Assembly (NCBI GenBank): GCA_005116835.1
Contig: SWDM01000023.1
Coordinates: 130,870 to 194,869, forward strand
Direction of reading: 5' to 3'
Length of the DNA: 64,000 bases
Source: Nitrospira sp.
GTDB taxonomy: Bacteria; Nitrospirota; Nitrospiria; Nitrospirales; Nitrospiraceae
In this document: positions 46,418 through 54,194 of the stretch, piece after piece
Position numbering within the stretch: the stretch's first letter is position 1
Layout: each line of letters begins with the position of its first letter
Notes under the pieces: model-generated
What the model was told of the DNA's origin: nothing
Database searches by the model: none
Seen by the model: the letters and a program-made list of their open reading frames with translations, nothing else
Translations under genes and position numbers: made by a program

Positions 46418-47004
46418 GCATTGTGACATTAGTCTCAGGCGGTCTGGATTCTACGGTCATGGCCGTGCTAACAAAGGAGGAAGGATTAACTCAATTCCCG
46501 CTATTCATCGACTACGGGCAACTGGGCCGTGACAAGGAACTTCAAGCTTGCCGGGCAAACTTCAAACGGCATGGCCTGCCTGAGCCAGTGATCGCTCCGC
46601 TGAGCGGTTACGGGAGCCTCCTTTCCTCGGGGCTCACCGATCAGAACAAGCACATTCTGATAGATGCGTTCCTCCCTTGTCGCAACCTTATGTTCCTCAC
46701 CGTGGGTGCGGCCTATGCGTTTCAATGTGGCGCCTCTGCCGTAGGGATAGGGCTACTCGATGAAGCCTTTAGTCTGTTTCCTGACCAGACCAAGGGTTTT
46801 CTCTCTGATGCCGAAGCGCTGCTATCGAGAGCGCTGGGCAAGTCCATCAAGGTGATCACTCCTCTGATCACATTTTCAAAAGCAGAAGTCTTGAAAATTG
46901 CTAAGGCCAAGGGAATAACTGGAACGTATTCATGTCACGCCGGAACGGAGACCCCCTGTGGTAAATGTGTGGCGTGCCGCGAATACATCGGATTGGAGGT
47001 GTAG
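46414..47004 (+). CDS. QueC-like 7-deazaguanine enzyme (Cap9 type)
   Basis: QueC converts 7-carboxy-7-deazaguanine to preQ0 with ATP and ammonia. This 196-residue relative has the PP-loop LVSGGLDSTVMAVL (SGGLDS at 8-13). It also has FLPCRNLMFLTVGAAYA and all four zinc cysteines in SCHAGTETPCGKCVACRE (174, 182, 185, 188). It is somewhat shorter than housekeeping QueC. Its place between OGG-like and poly-Gly TIR genes, with no queD, queE or folE nearby, points to the ancillary Cap9 group of type IV CBASS and away from tRNA queuosine synthesis. Confidence 0.88.
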   Translation: MSIVTLVSGGLDSTVMAVLTKEEGLTQFPLFIDYGQLGRDKELQACRANFKRHGLPEPVIAPLSGYGSLLSSGLTDQNKHILIDAFLPCRNLMFLTVGAAYAFQCGASAVGIGLLDEAFSLFPDQTKGFLSDAEALLSRALGKSIKVITPLITFSKAEVLKIAKAKGITGTYSCHAGTETPCGKCVACREYIGLEV

Positions 47005-47006
47005 CC

Positions 47007-47495
47007 ATGGGAGGTGGCGGAGGTGGCTCAAGCAGCATCGGAAATATTCAGTCGCTGGTGGACAAGGCTAAGCAGGAACTGAGGAAGAGCGAACAGCAGG
47101 GAGAGAAGAGGAATGTCTTTATCAGCTTCGCCTATGAGGACATCAATGAGGTGAATCTACTCCGCGGTCAGGCAAAGAATGAGAACTCCCCCATTGAGTT
47201 CAACGATTGGTCGGTTTCAGAACCGATCGACAGCGAGCGAGCCCCTTATATCAAACAAAAAATAGCGGAGCGAATCCAGCAGTCGTCGCTAACCGTGGTG
47301 TTTCTTTCCAATGCAACGGCGAAGAGTAAATGGGTGGCATGGGAGATTGAGGAAAGTCTCAAAATGGGCAAACAGGTTCTAGGCGTTTACCCCAAAGATA
47401 ACAAGCCAGCTTCTTTTCCAGAGGCCATTAATGCGAATAAGATTAAATGTGTGACATGGCCAGATCTGGCAAGCACCATCGCGAAGCTTAAGTAA
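47007..47495 (+). CDS. ThsB-like TIR protein with N-terminal hexaglycine
   Basis: The 162-residue product begins Met followed by six glycines and three serines. It then has a short helix (NIQSLVDKAKQELRKSEQQ) and a TIR-like DUF1863 domain (about residues 35-160). That domain has RNVFISFAYEDINEVNLL, FNDWSVSEPI and KSKWVAWEIEESL, where Glu113 aligns with the catalytic glutamate of ThsB-type TIR proteins. The ATG at 47007 is 7 bases after GGAGG, which fixes the glycine-rich N-terminus. It is 2 bases after the QueC-like stop. Met before Gly is normally removed, exposing glycine. Confidence 0.88.
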   Translation: MGGGGGGSSSIGNIQSLVDKAKQELRKSEQQGEKRNVFISFAYEDINEVNLLRGQAKNENSPIEFNDWSVSEPIDSERAPYIKQKIAERIQQSSLTVVFLSNATAKSKWVAWEIEESLKMGKQVLGVYPKDNKPASFPEAINANKIKCVTWPDLASTIAKLK

Positions 47496-47506
47496 GTGAG
47501 TTGCTG

Positions 47507-49351
47507 ATGGTATCCCGGTTGAGCACTACGCTGTCGCGAGCCGTCGATCGTGTTTTTGGATACGATTTTTTCCTTTCTTACTCCCACAAAGATGGAAAGA
47601 ATTATCCGAGGCTTCTCAAAACCAGGCTTGAGCAAGTCGGATTCAAGGTGTTTCTCGACCAGACTGAATACGTCCCGGGAGACGATCTACGCCGCGAGAC
47701 AAGACGACAGGTTAAGAAAAGCCAGAAGCTTGTCGTGATCGCCAGGACAGACGCGCTAAAATCTGTCTGGGTGAAACGCGAGGTGGAGATCATCTTGGCC
47801 AGTGGGCGCACTCCGATTCTTATCGATCTCAACAACAGTGTGGAGCGCGCATCACCGGATGCGGAACTGGCGATGCTTGCGCGCGAGCATCATTGGTTGC
47901 GCCTTATGGAGACGAGCACTGATCCCGACGGAGTTCCAACGGACTATGCAGTATCGGAGCTAATCCGTTCGTTCGGAGTAATGCGTCAGGACGTCAAGCG
48001 CCAGCAGATCTTGGGCGTAACAGCGGCTGGATTCGCCCTTATTGCCATCTGGGCAGGGTATCTTGCATGGCTGTCGAATGAACGGCGACAGGAAGCCGAC
48101 ATGAGGCTCGCCACCACGCTCGAGACCGCCACGCGGTTCGTCAACCAGACCGTGCAAATGAGCGACAAATACGGTGTTCCTCGAGAATTTGTCCTCCAAC
48201 TCCTCAAGGAGCCTGAGCAGGTTTTTCTGCAACTTGCGAAATCAGGGACTGACACGCCCGAGGTTCGACAGCGGCGGGCTCAGACCCTGCTTGATTTCTC
48301 CGACAACTACGAGGTGCTTGGCGACTCAGATCAGCGACTGGCACGAGCGCGCGAAGCGAAAGCGATTCTTGCGGAGCTCGTCAGCAAGCATCCAGACAAA
48401 GTAGACTGGCAGCTTCGTCTCGCGACCGCGTCCAGTAAAATCGGGACTGCACTGCTGTTTCGCGGTGACAGGTCTGGTGCCGATGCAGAGTACGAGGAGG
48501 CGCTGCGGCTGCGCAAAATGTTGGCGGAAGCATATCCAGAGGATCGCAAGGTCCAGCGTGACTACTCGGTGGCGCTGAACCGTAAGGGGGAGATACTAAT
48601 TGGGCTTGGCCGCTATGAGGACGCCCGAGGCTATATCCGTCGGGCGCGTGATCTGCGCAGAAGCCTGTCAGGCGTGGATCCGGAAAACCGCGAACTGAAG
48701 CGCGATATTATCGTGTGCCAGATATGGCTCGGTGACAGCTTCAAGGCTGAGCAGAGATTTGCAGATGCTCGTACGGAGTATCTGGTGGCACTCGAAATCG
48801 CAGAGAGACTTACGCGAGAGGACGAGACGAGTAAGAATGCGGCACGCGATTTCACCGTGAGCCTGAACAAGATCGGCGAGACGTATCTTGGTGAGAAAGA
48901 CGCTGCGAGCGCCAAATTTTACTATGAGCGCGCACTTCCAGTCCGTAAACGGCTGGCTACTGACGAAAGCAATCGCGCCGCGCAGCGGGACCTTTTCGTG
49001 AGCTACATTCAGCTCGGCCACATCGCGTTCTCTGGGAAGCTGACCGGCAAGGCACGGAGCTATTTCGGCAACGCACTTGAGCTTGCCGAAAGGCTGTTCC
49101 AGAAAGATCCGAATTATGCACATTGGCAGGCCGATGCAGCCGAGGCTAGAGGTTGGTATGGAATGGTCGCAGAGGCTGGAGGCGAGACGATGATCCGTCA
49201 GGCTATTGCACAGCTCGATGCCATGCGTAGAGAGGGCAGACTCGTTGCGGATCGTGAGGTGCTGATTACACAATTCAAAGGCATCGTGGCAGAACGAACA
49301 GCCGATGCTGGACAAGACAAGCCGCCAGCCTCAATACCGCCGAACCGCTGA
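47507..49351 (+). CDS. Membrane TIR-TPR protein
   Basis: The 614-residue product has an N-terminal TIR domain (about 18-155; YDFFLSYSHKDGKNYPR, Glu92 in SVWVKREVEI). One membrane segment (167-189, ILGVTAAGFALIAIWAGYLAWL) and a long TPR array (about 245-590) follow. The TPRs have repeated patterns such as NRKGEILIGLGRYEDARGYIRRA and NKIGETYLGEKDAASAKFYYERA. The TIR is cytoplasmic if the TPRs lie outside; topology is not certain. It follows the poly-Gly TIR gene by 11 bases and is probably the last gene of that operon. Base composition is richer in G+C than in the four genes before it. Confidence 0.85.
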   Translation: MVSRLSTTLSRAVDRVFGYDFFLSYSHKDGKNYPRLLKTRLEQVGFKVFLDQTEYVPGDDLRRETRRQVKKSQKLVVIARTDALKSVWVKREVEIILASGRTPILIDLNNSVERASPDAELAMLAREHHWLRLMETSTDPDGVPTDYAVSELIRSFGVMRQDVKRQQILGVTAAGFALIAIWAGYLAWLSNERRQEADMRLATTLETATRFVNQTVQMSDKYGVPREFVLQLLKEPEQVFLQLAKSGTDTPEVRQRRAQTLLDFSDNYEVLGDSDQRLARAREAKAILAELVSKHPDKVDWQLRLATASSKIGTALLFRGDRSGADAEYEEALRLRKMLAEAYPEDRKVQRDYSVALNRKGEILIGLGRYEDARGYIRRARDLRRSLSGVDPENRELKRDIIVCQIWLGDSFKAEQRFADARTEYLVALEIAERLTREDETSKNAARDFTVSLNKIGETYLGEKDAASAKFYYERALPVRKRLATDESNRAAQRDLFVSYIQLGHIAFSGKLTGKARSYFGNALELAERLFQKDPNYAHWQADAAEARGWYGMVAEAGGETMIRQAIAQLDAMRREGRLVADREVLITQFKGIVAERTADAGQDKPPASIPPNR

Positions 49352-49438
49352 CTGTCGGTGGAAATCAGGTTGGAAGCGCTGTTTAGTGGTCTTGAAAGCT
49401 GTGGCATCGATACGCTTCAGAAAAACTAGGAAGCTTGC

Positions 49439-49564
49439 ATGATACCCCATGTTTTTGTCGCGATGCCATTCGGCTTGAAGAAAGTCAGACAAGACAACGA
49501 GATTGATTTCAATCGCGTCTATACCGAACTGATCAAACCCGTGCCGGAGTGGCACGAAGGATAG
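49439..49564 (+). pseudogene. Truncated N-terminal fragment of a deoxyribosyltransferase-like effector gene
   Basis: This 41-residue frame starts MIPHVFVAMPFGLKKVR and continues EIDFNRVYTELIKPVPEW. It clearly matches the first 35 residues of the intact protein encoded at 49975 (LCFVLMPFGKK, VDFDSIYELLIKPAV). It then stops, and the rest of the gene is missing. A MITE lies 11 bases downstream, so insertion or associated deletion probably removed the remainder. Confidence 0.75.
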
Positions 49565-49575
49565 CATAGGGTTAG

Positions 49576-49674
49576 GGAAGGTTTGATTAATTCAAAGTTC
49601 CAGGCAGTGACATCGTCGAATTCCCTGTGTTTTGAAGGTCGGCTGAGCGAAATCTTGAATTATTCAGACCTTCC
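49576..49674. mobile_element. 99 bp MITE with terminal inverted repeats and TTAG duplication
   Basis: The left end GGAAGGTTTGATTAATTCAA and the reverse complement of the right end, GGAAGGTCTGAATAATTCAA, match at 17 of 20 positions. Directly flanking 4-base repeats TTAG lie at 49572-49575 and 49675-49678, the expected target-site duplication. There is no coding capacity, so it needs a transposase supplied elsewhere. The parent IS was not identified. Confidence 0.8.
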
Positions 49675-49678
49675 TTAG

Positions 49679-49974
49679 ATTGATATGGTGGCGGTACTGC
49701 GCAGCACTTGCTGAATGCAGTCCACCTTGCCCGGGCGATGATATATGGCATCTGTTGCCCTGATAGATCCATGCAACCATTACATCTACTAATCAGTGCT
49801 GCACCGAATTGACGAGAAATTGTTAGAAGGGTACACTCGCGTCGCGAGAGTCTTTGGATGCCTTAGAACCTGGGACCGAAAAGAAGTTGAGGAGGTAGTT
49901 GCACCGGCTGAGATTTTGCGTGCCCCATCCATTGGAAGACGAGCCTGTTGTTAATCCGCTCAAGTAGCTCGACC
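49679..49974. other. Non-coding stretch after the MITE
   Basis: About 300 bp hold no convincing reading frame, promoter or RNA. A short hairpin, CTCGCGTCGCGAG, is near 49838. Scattered similarity to coding composition suggests decayed gene sequence, but nothing can be named. Confidence 0.5.
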
Positions 49975-51318
49975 ATGCTGCCACTATGCTTCGTGCTCAT
50001 GCCCTTCGGGAAAAAGCCAGCTGGCGATGGCCGGTTGGTGGATTTTGATTCTATTTATGAGTTGCTCATCAAGCCTGCCGTGGTGGCCGCGGGCCTTGAG
50101 CCGTTGCGTGCCGACGAGGAGATGACCGGTGGCGTGATCCACAAGCCCATGTTCGAACGGTTGATTCTCTGTGAATACGCGGTTGCAGACCTGACGACAG
50201 CCAACGCCAATGTTTTCTACGAGCTGGGATTGCGGCATGCCGTCCGACCAGCTAGCACGGTGCTGCTGTTTGCTCAGGGAATCGGCCAATTGCCATTTGA
50301 CGTTGCGCCATTACGCGCCATCCCGTACCAACTCGGCTCTGACGGCAAACCAGCGATGAACGATACGGACCGTGACAGGCTCACTACTAGGCTTCATGAA
50401 GCCCGCGAGGTCAAAACAGACAGTCCCGTTTTCCAACTCGTGGAGGGTTTTCCCGACATCCAGCGTCTCAAGACTGATGTGTTTCGCGAGCGTGTCGAGT
50501 ATTCCAGCACACTTCGACAGAAACTGGCGCAAGCTCGCAAGCAAGGCGTTGAGGCGGTTCGGGCTCTAGAGCGAGAGATAGGGCCCATACATGATGTTGA
50601 GGCAGGCGTGGTGGTCGATCTGTTCCTTTCCTACCGTGCCGTGAAGGGTTGGGGCGACATGATTGCGCTGGGCCAGGAGATGTCGGCGCCGTTGGCGGCG
50701 ACGGTTCTCGTGCAGGAACAGTTGGGGTTGGCTTTGAACCGGGCCAATCGTGGCGAAGAAGCGGAACGAATACTGCTGGCTCTGATTGAGAGTCGCGGGC
50801 CGAGCAGCGAGACGTTCGGCATCCTTGGCCGGGTGTACAAGGATCGGTGGGAAGCAGCTCTGAAGGCCGGCGAGAAGGTCCTCGCACGCGGGCTGCTTGA
50901 AAAAGCTATCGGGGCCTACCTCAAGGGGTTCGAAGCCGACTGGCGCGACGCCTATCCCGGAATCAATGCCGTGACGCTCATGGAACTGAAAGAGCCGCCC
51001 GATTCCAGGCGCGACCAACTCATCCCGGTCGTCTCATACGCCGTGGAACGTCGCATGGCTTCCGGCAAGCCAGATTATTGGGACTATGCCACCCTACTGG
51101 AGCTGGCGGTGCTCGCCAAGGATCAGAACAAGGCTGAGTTGGTGCTTGCCAACGCACTTGCTGCAGTGCGCGAATCCTGGGAGCCGGAGACCACCGCTCG
51201 GAATCTCAGGCTGATTCGTGAGACTCGCGAGCGTCGCAAGGAGCCGTTCCAGTGGCTCAAAGAAATTGAAGAGGAGTTGGAGTGTTACCCCAAAACGGTA
51301 ATGCGTGATGGCGAATAA
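49975..51318 (+). CDS. Deoxyribosyltransferase-like plus TRAFs-binding (DUF4071) protein
   Basis: The 447-residue product starts with LCFVLMPFGKK. ERLILCEYAVADLTTANANVFYELGLRHAV follows, the pattern of the nucleoside 2-deoxyribosyltransferase/TIR-like fold (about residues 1-140). The remainder is helical and TPR-like (GRVYKDRWEAALKAGEKVLARGLLEKAIGAYLKGFEADWRDAYPGINAVTLM), as in the TRAFs-binding domain family DUF4071. Such proteins occur in bacterial conflict gene clusters. The start at 49975 is preferred over a TTG 27 bases earlier. The activity is not known; the N-terminal fold suggests nucleotide or NAD processing. Confidence 0.8.
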   Translation: MLPLCFVLMPFGKKPAGDGRLVDFDSIYELLIKPAVVAAGLEPLRADEEMTGGVIHKPMFERLILCEYAVADLTTANANVFYELGLRHAVRPASTVLLFAQGIGQLPFDVAPLRAIPYQLGSDGKPAMNDTDRDRLTTRLHEAREVKTDSPVFQLVEGFPDIQRLKTDVFRERVEYSSTLRQKLAQARKQGVEAVRALEREIGPIHDVEAGVVVDLFLSYRAVKGWGDMIALGQEMSAPLAATVLVQEQLGLALNRANRGEEAERILLALIESRGPSSETFGILGRVYKDRWEAALKAGEKVLARGLLEKAIGAYLKGFEADWRDAYPGINAVTLMELKEPPDSRRDQLIPVVSYAVERRMASGKPDYWDYATLLELAVLAKDQNKAELVLANALAAVRESWEPETTARNLRLIRETRERRKEPFQWLKEIEEELECYPKTVMRDGE

Positions 51319-51396
51319 TTCGCATGCATTATTTTGGGATATATGCGTGAGAAGGAGAGAGCTTGTTGTCGCTATGGATAGGAGGTTCAGGTCACG

Positions 51397-52092
51397 ATGA
51401 AGGTTTTCCTAGGATTTTCGTTCCGTGACGAAGACAGGGAGATTGTGGGGTTGGTGGATCAGCTGATAGCCAGTCATCTTGTTGAATTGAAAACAGGAGA
51501 ACGTTTGGGAGGGGATCAATTGACTCCCGCTGTCCAACGGCGCATCGAGGACAGTGATGCACTCGTAGGTGTCCTTACCAGGCGAGACAAAAGGCAAGAT
51601 GGGAAGTGGACAACGCATCAGTGGGTGCTCGATGAGATCGGGTGGGCTAGAGCAAAGAACCGGAAGGTAATCGCTTTAGTGGAGCAGGGCGTCGACATAG
51701 GAGGAATGTTCCTATCCCATGAACACATTTCCTTGGACAAAGGCAATCCCATTCAAGGCTTGATGGCACTTTCTGACACCATCGGTCTATGGAGACGGGA
51801 GCTAGGTCGTACTGTGAAAGTCCAAATCTTGCCGGTTGCGATTGCGCAAAGAGTGGGGGATGGCGGTAATGGTGTACGGTGCCGCCACCGCCTGTGGTTA
51901 AGGGGGGCGTCTTCATCGTGGTTGGATTTGACTCCTGTGCCTGAAGCTGGAGGCACGTTTGTTTTCGTGAATGGCGTACAAGATGAGCACCTTATCCAGC
52001 TGCAAGTTCAACAGGATAGCAAGATGTGGCAGTCCGTGGCCACCTCACAATGGATTCAGGTGACGATGAAGTCCGGAGGTGTAGGCCTATGA
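51397..52092 (+). CDS. TIR-domain protein with C-terminal beta-rich domain
   Basis: The 231-residue product has a TIR-like domain (about residues 1-145). It starts MKVFLGFSFRDEDREIVGLV, and Glu80 in THQWVLDEIGWA stands in the catalytic glutamate position. The C-terminal 85 residues (RVGDGGNGVRCRHRLWLRG through WIQVTMKSGG) are strand-rich and of unknown family. The stop overlaps the pYEATS-TIR start by ATGA, so the two are translated together. It starts the second immune gene run. Confidence 0.78.
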   Translation: MKVFLGFSFRDEDREIVGLVDQLIASHLVELKTGERLGGDQLTPAVQRRIEDSDALVGVLTRRDKRQDGKWTTHQWVLDEIGWARAKNRKVIALVEQGVDIGGMFLSHEHISLDKGNPIQGLMALSDTIGLWRRELGRTVKVQILPVAIAQRVGDGGNGVRCRHRLWLRGASSSWLDLTPVPEAGGTFVFVNGVQDEHLIQLQVQQDSKMWQSVATSQWIQVTMKSGGVGL

Positions 52093-52814
52093 CAATACAG
52101 ATTAAACAACAAGCGGTCCCTAAAGGTAAGGATTGGTGGGAATGGTCGGTGTGGCTCGAGGGGGCCAAAAAAGAACTCGAGGGCATTGATCATGTTGTAT
52201 ACACACTCCATCCAACCTTTCCCAATCCTGTTGTGCCGGTTACCAACCGGGCGACAGGATTTCGATTGGATTCCTCTGGGTGGGGAGAATTCACTATTTA
52301 CCTTCAAATCAAGAATAAAGATGGCTCGACGAGCAAGCGACGGCACTACCTGAAGCTTATTGATTCAGGTATCAATATGGCCAGATCGAATCAAAAGAGC
52401 GGAAAGCTCTCTTCGGCGAAGGAACCGTCACGTCGCACGGTTTTCGTTTCCGGCGGCACAAGAGATTTAGATGCCGTTCACGCAGTTCGCGAGGCGTTAT
52501 CGGGACAGGACGTCGAGGTCGTGGGACCGCAGGATGTCAAGGCTGGACAGCAATGGCAAGGAACCGTAAGCGACATGATTGCACGAGCTGACTCTGCTGT
52601 TTTCGTGATCTCTGGCCGACCGAATCTTTGGATGAACGAGGAAATTAAAGCTGCCATCAAAGTGGGTGTGCGGCATATTCTTCCCCTCGTAATAGGCGCG
52701 AACGTGGAGTTGCCTGATATTTTGCGAGACATCAATGCTGTCCGCGTTGAGAATTCGTCGGATGTGGCAAACATTACAGAGACGATCCTTAAACAATCGC
52801 TGGGGAGGAAATGA
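52089..52814 (+). CDS. pYEATS-TIR protein
   Basis: The 241-residue product has an N-terminal prokaryotic YEATS domain (about 4-92; DWWEWSVWLEG, IDHVVYTLHPTFPNP, GWGEFTIYLQIKNKDG). A linker and a TIR domain (about 116-235) follow, starting RRTVFVSGGTRDLDAVHAV and with Glu184 or Glu185 in WMNEEIKAAI. YEATS folds in eukaryotes read acyl-lysine; the ligand of pYEATS domains is not established. The start at 52089 overlaps the upstream stop. This is probably a sensor-effector pair in one chain. Confidence 0.85.
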   Translation: MTIQIKQQAVPKGKDWWEWSVWLEGAKKELEGIDHVVYTLHPTFPNPVVPVTNRATGFRLDSSGWGEFTIYLQIKNKDGSTSKRRHYLKLIDSGINMARSNQKSGKLSSAKEPSRRTVFVSGGTRDLDAVHAVREALSGQDVEVVGPQDVKAGQQWQGTVSDMIARADSAVFVISGRPNLWMNEEIKAAIKVGVRHILPLVIGANVELPDILRDINAVRVENSSDVANITETILKQSLGRK

Positions 52815-52857
52815 TGCTTCGTCACTATTGCTAGGGGCTAAGCATGCATGGAGGAAA

Positions 52858-53766
52858 ATGATGGCTATCGCATCGAGATCGGCTCTCAGAAATGGAAGCG
52901 TGTGTTTGGGACTGTTTGGTATGTTCTTGGTGATGGGCTGTGGGCTCACGATTCAGCAAAAGGGGGCAGTGAATCAATTCGCCACTGCTACGCGTGACCT
53001 ATCCGTCTCAGCCCAGGCTGAGTTTCAGCGGAGCCGTCAAGATGTCGTCGAGATGAATCGCTTTCGGCTCGAGCTTGGTGATCCGATGGCCGACGTGAAC
53101 AAACTGGATTCGTTGCTAACCCTCGATCGAACCCGAGATCGTATCATGGCTCTTCAAGCTCTCGAAGACTATGGGGGATTGTTGAACAAACTCGTTGGTA
53201 TTGTTCCTGAGGGCGAACTTCTTGAAGCCAGCAACACTTTTGTCGGAAGCCTTAAGCAAGTCAAGGGGGTGCAGTTGACCGACCAGGAAGCGGGAGGGAT
53301 CGGAAAGGCCGTGGCCGCAGTCGGTGGGCTCTATGTTGAATACAAAAGAGCTGCGGCGGTTCGCCATGTGGTGGAAACGACACATGCACCGGTTCTTGCC
53401 GTGATCGATCTCGTGAAGAAAGACTTCGATCCGAACTCGGATTTCTGGAGTGCAGGTTACCGGAAAACGGCAGTAGACTTAAGTGGTCATGCGGAATCCC
53501 TTGATCTCCTATATCCTCCAAAGGATCTCCTGTCTAAGCAGAGCACCCAGCGGGCCAAAACCCTTGCTACCGAAAACATGAACAGATTTAGCGCTATCTC
53601 CGTACAGATCATGACTCTTGTCAGCACACTTGCTGAGGCACAAAAAAATCTTCGTCTTGTGCTGAATCCATCCGAACTCAATGTTCAAAGTATCGACCAT
53701 CTTGCAACACAAGTTCGAGATTTCAAAACCATCTACGGCCTTCTACGAAACGAAGCGCCACGCTGA
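52858..53766 (+). CDS. Lipoprotein of unknown function in immune gene run
   Basis: The 302-residue product has a lipoprotein signal (SVCLGLFGMFLVMGCGLT). A long helical body follows, with NQFATATRDLSVSAQAEFQRSRQDVVEMNRF and a C-terminal segment rich in charged helices. I recognise no family. GGAGG precedes tandem ATG codons at 52858 and 52861, and the frame further upstream is not used. It lies between the pYEATS-TIR and small helical genes on the same strand. An envelope-anchored sensor is one possible reading. Confidence 0.7.
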   Translation: MMAIASRSALRNGSVCLGLFGMFLVMGCGLTIQQKGAVNQFATATRDLSVSAQAEFQRSRQDVVEMNRFRLELGDPMADVNKLDSLLTLDRTRDRIMALQALEDYGGLLNKLVGIVPEGELLEASNTFVGSLKQVKGVQLTDQEAGGIGKAVAAVGGLYVEYKRAAAVRHVVETTHAPVLAVIDLVKKDFDPNSDFWSAGYRKTAVDLSGHAESLDLLYPPKDLLSKQSTQRAKTLATENMNRFSAISVQIMTLVSTLAEAQKNLRLVLNPSELNVQSIDHLATQVRDFKTIYGLLRNEAPR

Positions 53767-53780
53767 GCAGGAGGATGACT

Positions 53781-54164
53781 ATGCCCACAAGCCGCAAGAC
53801 ACGGAAGCGCCAAACTGCCACTCGTAAACGGAGTCTGAGCCGAGGACTTGGTGAACAGCGAGGGCTCGGACAACTTTTGCTCGACACTGTCGAAAATATC
53901 ATTGAGTTGATGAGGCACACTCAAGATCCAGACCGTCTCAAGGAACTGAACAGCAAAAGAATCGCGCTCTCGAAGGAAGCTGGCCGACTCATTGATGCCA
54001 CCCTTGATGCATCGAGTGCCGAATATCGGTCTGCTACCTTCGCACTGGAGGAAGCCGCAGGTACGATTCGTGGAGCCATTAAGGGACTTGAGGCAGTCAA
54101 GGATGCCATCCTGAAAGCGGCTAAGGCGCTGGAACTGATTGTCAAGGTGGTATCAATCGCGTAA
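53781..54164 (+). CDS. Small helical hypothetical protein
   Basis: The 127-residue product has a very basic N-terminus (SRKTRKRQTATRKRSLSRG). Amphipathic helices follow (LGQLLLDTVENIIELMRHTQ, AAGTIRGAIKGLEAVKDAILKAAKALELIVKVV); the last is hydrophobic enough to interact with a membrane. There is no family match that I know. The start at 53781 is 6 bases after AGGAGG. It lies 14 bp after the lipoprotein gene and 30 bp before the metacaspase gene, so it may be a partner or substrate of that protease. Confidence 0.65.
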   Translation: MPTSRKTRKRQTATRKRSLSRGLGEQRGLGQLLLDTVENIIELMRHTQDPDRLKELNSKRIALSKEAGRLIDATLDASSAEYRSATFALEEAAGTIRGAIKGLEAVKDAILKAAKALELIVKVVSIA

Positions 54165-54194
54165 CGCTCACTCTCTCGGTGAAAGGATCGTTAT

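Noticed and set aside
46414-47004. Housekeeping queC
   Set aside because: It is coupled on both sides to immune genes and has no queuosine neighbours. It remains possible if the genome has no other queC.
44265-47495. A complete type IV CBASS operon
   Set aside because: The QueC, TGT and OGG parts are present but no CD-NTase-like gene (no GS motif with a DxD-type site) was found in the operon or its neighbours.
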